Below, one piece after another: positions 7,242-9,300 of a DNA stretch of 9,300 bases. The stretch is taken from contig VXZL01000552.1 in the NCBI GenBank assembly GCA_009845505.1, positions 1 through 9,300 on the forward strand, read 5' to 3'. How positions within the stretch are numbered: the first letter of the stretch is position 1; each line of letters opens with the position of its first letter. The position numbers were made by a program, and so were the translations under genes. This DNA is from Candidatus Poribacteria bacterium (lineage in GTDB: Bacteria; Poribacteria; WGA-4E; WGA-3G). Under the pieces are notes generated by a model that was given only the letters and a program-made list of their open reading frames with translations, was not told the DNA's origin and did no database searches.

Positions 7242-9300
7242 TTATGGACTTATGGCATCTTCCCAATTTAATCGCGCCCAGTGACACCTTTGTTGCCACC
7301 TACCTGCTTTTAGTGTGGTTCCAAGGGGCAATGCTTCGTTCTTTGCAATTGCAGAAAACTCTTCTATTGCAGTGTCATAATCTTTCTGGTGGTAGGCATT
7401 GATACCTATTGTCCTCTGGACTTCTAACGCGAGACTCTGATACTGTTGGGATGTCAACTGGAAGCGTGCTGGTGTTTCTGGCGAATTCTCCTCTTCTAAT
7501 AGTGCCGCTGCGCGTTGGAAATATCGGTTGCTGCTCTGCCACGCTTCTTCTCTATGCAATAATTCGCCAGCTAAGAGATATGCTAACCACATATCTGGTG
7601 CCGTTTGTATACACCTCGACAGGTATACCATCTTTTCCGCCCCATCTTTGGATTCTATTAATGCAGCACGCAATAACTCTGGTAAGGACGAATTTTCTTC
7701 CGGCTTCCCAGTTAATTGGGAATCCCAATCCGTTGGCATTGTATCAGAATGAGAGAGTGCTACAATTCGCTTGATACGCCTCAACTCAACCGTTTGGTGT
7801 TCTGTTTCAAGCGAGGCATAAGTCTCTAATGCCTTCTCGTGATCATCCTTGAGCCAGTAGATGTCTCCGATTAAGAGCACTGCTTCTGGACTCAATCGTG
7901 TGTCCTCCGCAGCTACGACGCGAGTTGCTAACGACAGCGCCTTATCATAATCTTGTATCCGATAAGCACTGTACATTAAGCCGTATAGCGTGCTTAAGTT
8001 GTTAGGTTCAGCAGCCAACATCGTTTCAAAGGTTTGGACAGCAGTGACAAAATCTTTTTGGTAGTATGCCTGCCACGCCGTATCTCGCCAAGCAGCCATT
8101 TCATGGGCACAGACGCGCTCAAAAACACTCCGCTGCTGTAAACGGTACGTTGTATAGGCTATGTCATTATCCGTCAAAGGGACATTGTCCAAAAATTCGA
8201 TCCACTCTATTTCCAGTGAATACAAGTCTTTCCCGTAATGCTTCACAAAATTACCGGTTGGAAAAACACCCTTAAATTTTTCTATGCCGTAGGTATCAAC
8301 AAGAAACCGAACGAAGGAACCAGCCAGTAGATAACTTCTCGAACCGGCATGTCCCCAAAATCCGAATCCCATGATGCCTGAAAGGGGTGGTGCGATCTCC
8401 ATCTGTCGCATCGCTTTTGCCCACTGATGTCCAGTAAGTCTACCTTCCTCCCAATCCGCAGCGACTGCGATTCCTTCATGGAGCCCTATCTTCAGACTCA
8501 CTTTCAGAGGGGACCAAGGCACAGTAAAGACATGCGCCAATTCATGTTTCAGTACTGGATGCGGAAAACCTTGGGCATGGATGTGAAATCCATAACCGAA
8601 CGGGTCCTCAACAGATGTATGACGGGCACCAATCAACCGTTTCTTCTGTTCTGGAGAAGCATAAATGTATGCGCGAACCTTTTGAGAAAGCACTTCACCT
8701 TCAGGCATGAGATACGCAGAGAGCTGGGCGTACTGAAATTCACAATCCTCAGCCATGCGTTCAATCTCAGTCTCAAGTTCACGTGCATAGAAGATTTCAA
8801 AATGCGTTGTTTCTCGGAAGCCGCCGAGTTTTCGAGCGACATCTTCCCGGGTGGGACGAATACCGAGCGCGCCTGCATAAAATTGAAAACCTAATAAGCC
8901 AACGATCAATAAATATAGCGGTACGCGTTGTGTAATCGGTCCAACAAGTTTACGCCACCTAAGCTTCGGCATCAATCCTGTTCCCCGGCTCACCTCACAA
9001 GTGCTGACAGTAAGTCCCAAAAATAGAAGGCCCCAGAGCAGCGCCTCCGTACGGGCAATCAGGAGGGTGCCAGTTATCCGAATAACGAAATCGTAAATTG
9101 GTCCCGGAAAATATCCGAAAGTCGAGTGATACGCGAATACGGGTGGATGAAATATTAGATTGATAACCACTGGGACACAAGAAAGTAGGAGATAACCCAG
9201 ATACGCTAAATATGCAGCCCACCGTTTTTTAATCCAGAAGCCAAAAAACACACCCACCGCAGTCGCATACAGACAACAAATTAGAGGTAAAATAGCGAAA
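7242..9300 (-). CDS. Multi-pass membrane protein with extracytoplasmic gluzincin protease-like domain and TPR tail, 5' end outside the window
   Basis: At least 685 codons are visible. The frame is open to the window edge and reads FAILPLICCLYATAV before the GTG at 9257, so that GTG is very likely an internal Val within the first visible membrane helix. In numbering from that Val, helices lie at about -14 to 9, 14-37, 58-85 and 111-130. Basic segments (KKRW 10-13; MPKLRWRK 96-103) mark cytoplasmic loops and place everything after residue 130 outside the membrane. Residues about 150-360 look like a peptidase-MA type gluzincin: HELAH (238-242) gives the zinc histidines and general base, and GLHEG (258-262) gives the probable third ligand Glu261. 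TPR-like helical pairs follow, clearest at about 394-427, 428-450, 462-490, 556-587 and 617-640. Such proteases with TPRs are mostly uncharacterised; a role in envelope protein turnover or assembly is inference. The substrate is unknown. It lies 118 bases upstream of the sugar kinase fusion on the same strand. Confidence 0.82.
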   Translation of the reverse strand, partial: FAILPLICCLYATAVGVFFGFWIKKRWAAYLAYLGYLLLSCVPVVINLIFHPPVFAYHSTFGYFPGPIYDFVIRITGTLLIARTEALLWGLLFLGLTVSTCEVSRGTGLMPKLRWRKLVGPITQRVPLYLLIVGLLGFQFYAGALGIRPTREDVARKLGGFRETTHFEIFYARELETEIERMAEDCEFQYAQLSAYLMPEGEVLSQKVRAYIYASPEQKKRLIGARHTSVEDPFGYGFHIHAQGFPHPVLKHELAHVFTVPWSPLKVSLKIGLHEGIAVAADWEEGRLTGHQWAKAMRQMEIAPPLSGIMGFGFWGHAGSRSYLLAGSFVRFLVDTYGIEKFKGVFPTGNFVKHYGKDLYSLEIEWIEFLDNVPLTDNDIAYTTYRLQQRSVFERVCAHEMAAWRDTAWQAYYQKDFVTAVQTFETMLAAEPNNLSTLYGLMYSAYRIQDYDKALSLATRVVAAEDTRLSPEAVLLIGDIYWLKDDHEKALETYASLETEHQTVELRRIKRIVALSHSDTMPTDWDSQLTGKPEENSSLPELLRAALIESKDGAEKMVYLSRCIQTAPDMWLAYLLAGELLHREEAWQSSNRYFQRAAALLEEENSPETPARFQLTSQQYQSLALEVQRTIGINAYHQKDYDTAIEEFSAIAKNEALPLGTTLKAGRWQQRCHWARLNWEDAISP

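Noticed and set aside
7242..7257. Short direct repeat (CCATAAGT/CCATAAGC on the - strand) at the stop codon of the protease gene
   Set aside because: Two copies of a 7-base match are likely by chance; there is no further structure to support a function.
8427..8894. 155-codon open frame on the + strand opposite the protease gene
   Set aside because: It lies entirely antisense to the HExxH-containing coding region and has no recognisable domain, so it is explained by that gene's codon pattern.
9255..9257. GTG as the start codon of the membrane protease gene
   Set aside because: The frame stays open to the window edge and the 14 upstream residues are strongly hydrophobic and continuous with the first helix, so the GTG is more likely an internal Val codon.

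Overview
The window holds four protein-coding genes and three short intergenic gaps. Two genes are on the + strand (1-5082) and two on the - strand (5204-9300), and the pairs converge at about 5.1-5.2 kb. The first and last genes run off the window edges. I found no rRNA, tRNA, CRISPR array, insertion sequence or phage gene. The window looks like intact bacterial chromosome with a balanced base composition. Full-length signal peptides, an LL-diaminopimelate aminotransferase, a large periplasmic beta-propeller sensor and a membrane-anchored TPR protease suggest a free-living, probably diderm, environmental bacterium. The combination recalls uncultured lineages such as Candidatus Poribacteria, but that is an inference and no marker gene is present to prove it.

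Left part, + strand. The end of a PLP-dependent aminotransferase, most like LL-diaminopimelate aminotransferase (lysine and peptidoglycan biosynthesis), is followed after 24 bases by a 1302-residue signalling protein. That protein has a signal peptide, about 14-16 'regulator propeller' blades, a Y_Y_Y domain, one membrane helix, a short coiled coil and a cytoplasmic SpoIIE/RsbU-type PP2C phosphatase. It should sense something outside the inner membrane and respond by dephosphorylating a cytoplasmic protein, classically an anti-sigma-factor antagonist.

Convergent junction (5083-5203). This 121-base gap has overlapping inverted repeats with competing pairings and a 7-base tandem repeat. No classical terminator is visible.

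Right part, - strand. The most unusual gene is a 639-residue fusion of a GHMP-family sugar kinase and a GalU-like nucleotidyltransferase. It should turn a free sugar into a sugar-1-phosphate and then into an NDP-sugar. Its domain order is opposite to the known fucokinase/GDP-fucose pyrophosphorylase (FKP). It has a good ribosome binding site and a plausible promoter of its own. Upstream of it in the same direction is a partial gene for a multi-pass membrane protein with a gluzincin (HExxH...E) protease-like domain and a TPR tail, both predicted to lie outside the membrane.

The four genes do not form one obvious pathway. A loose common theme, by inference only, is the cell envelope: a peptidoglycan precursor, sensing of the exterior, NDP-sugar supply and an exported peptidase.
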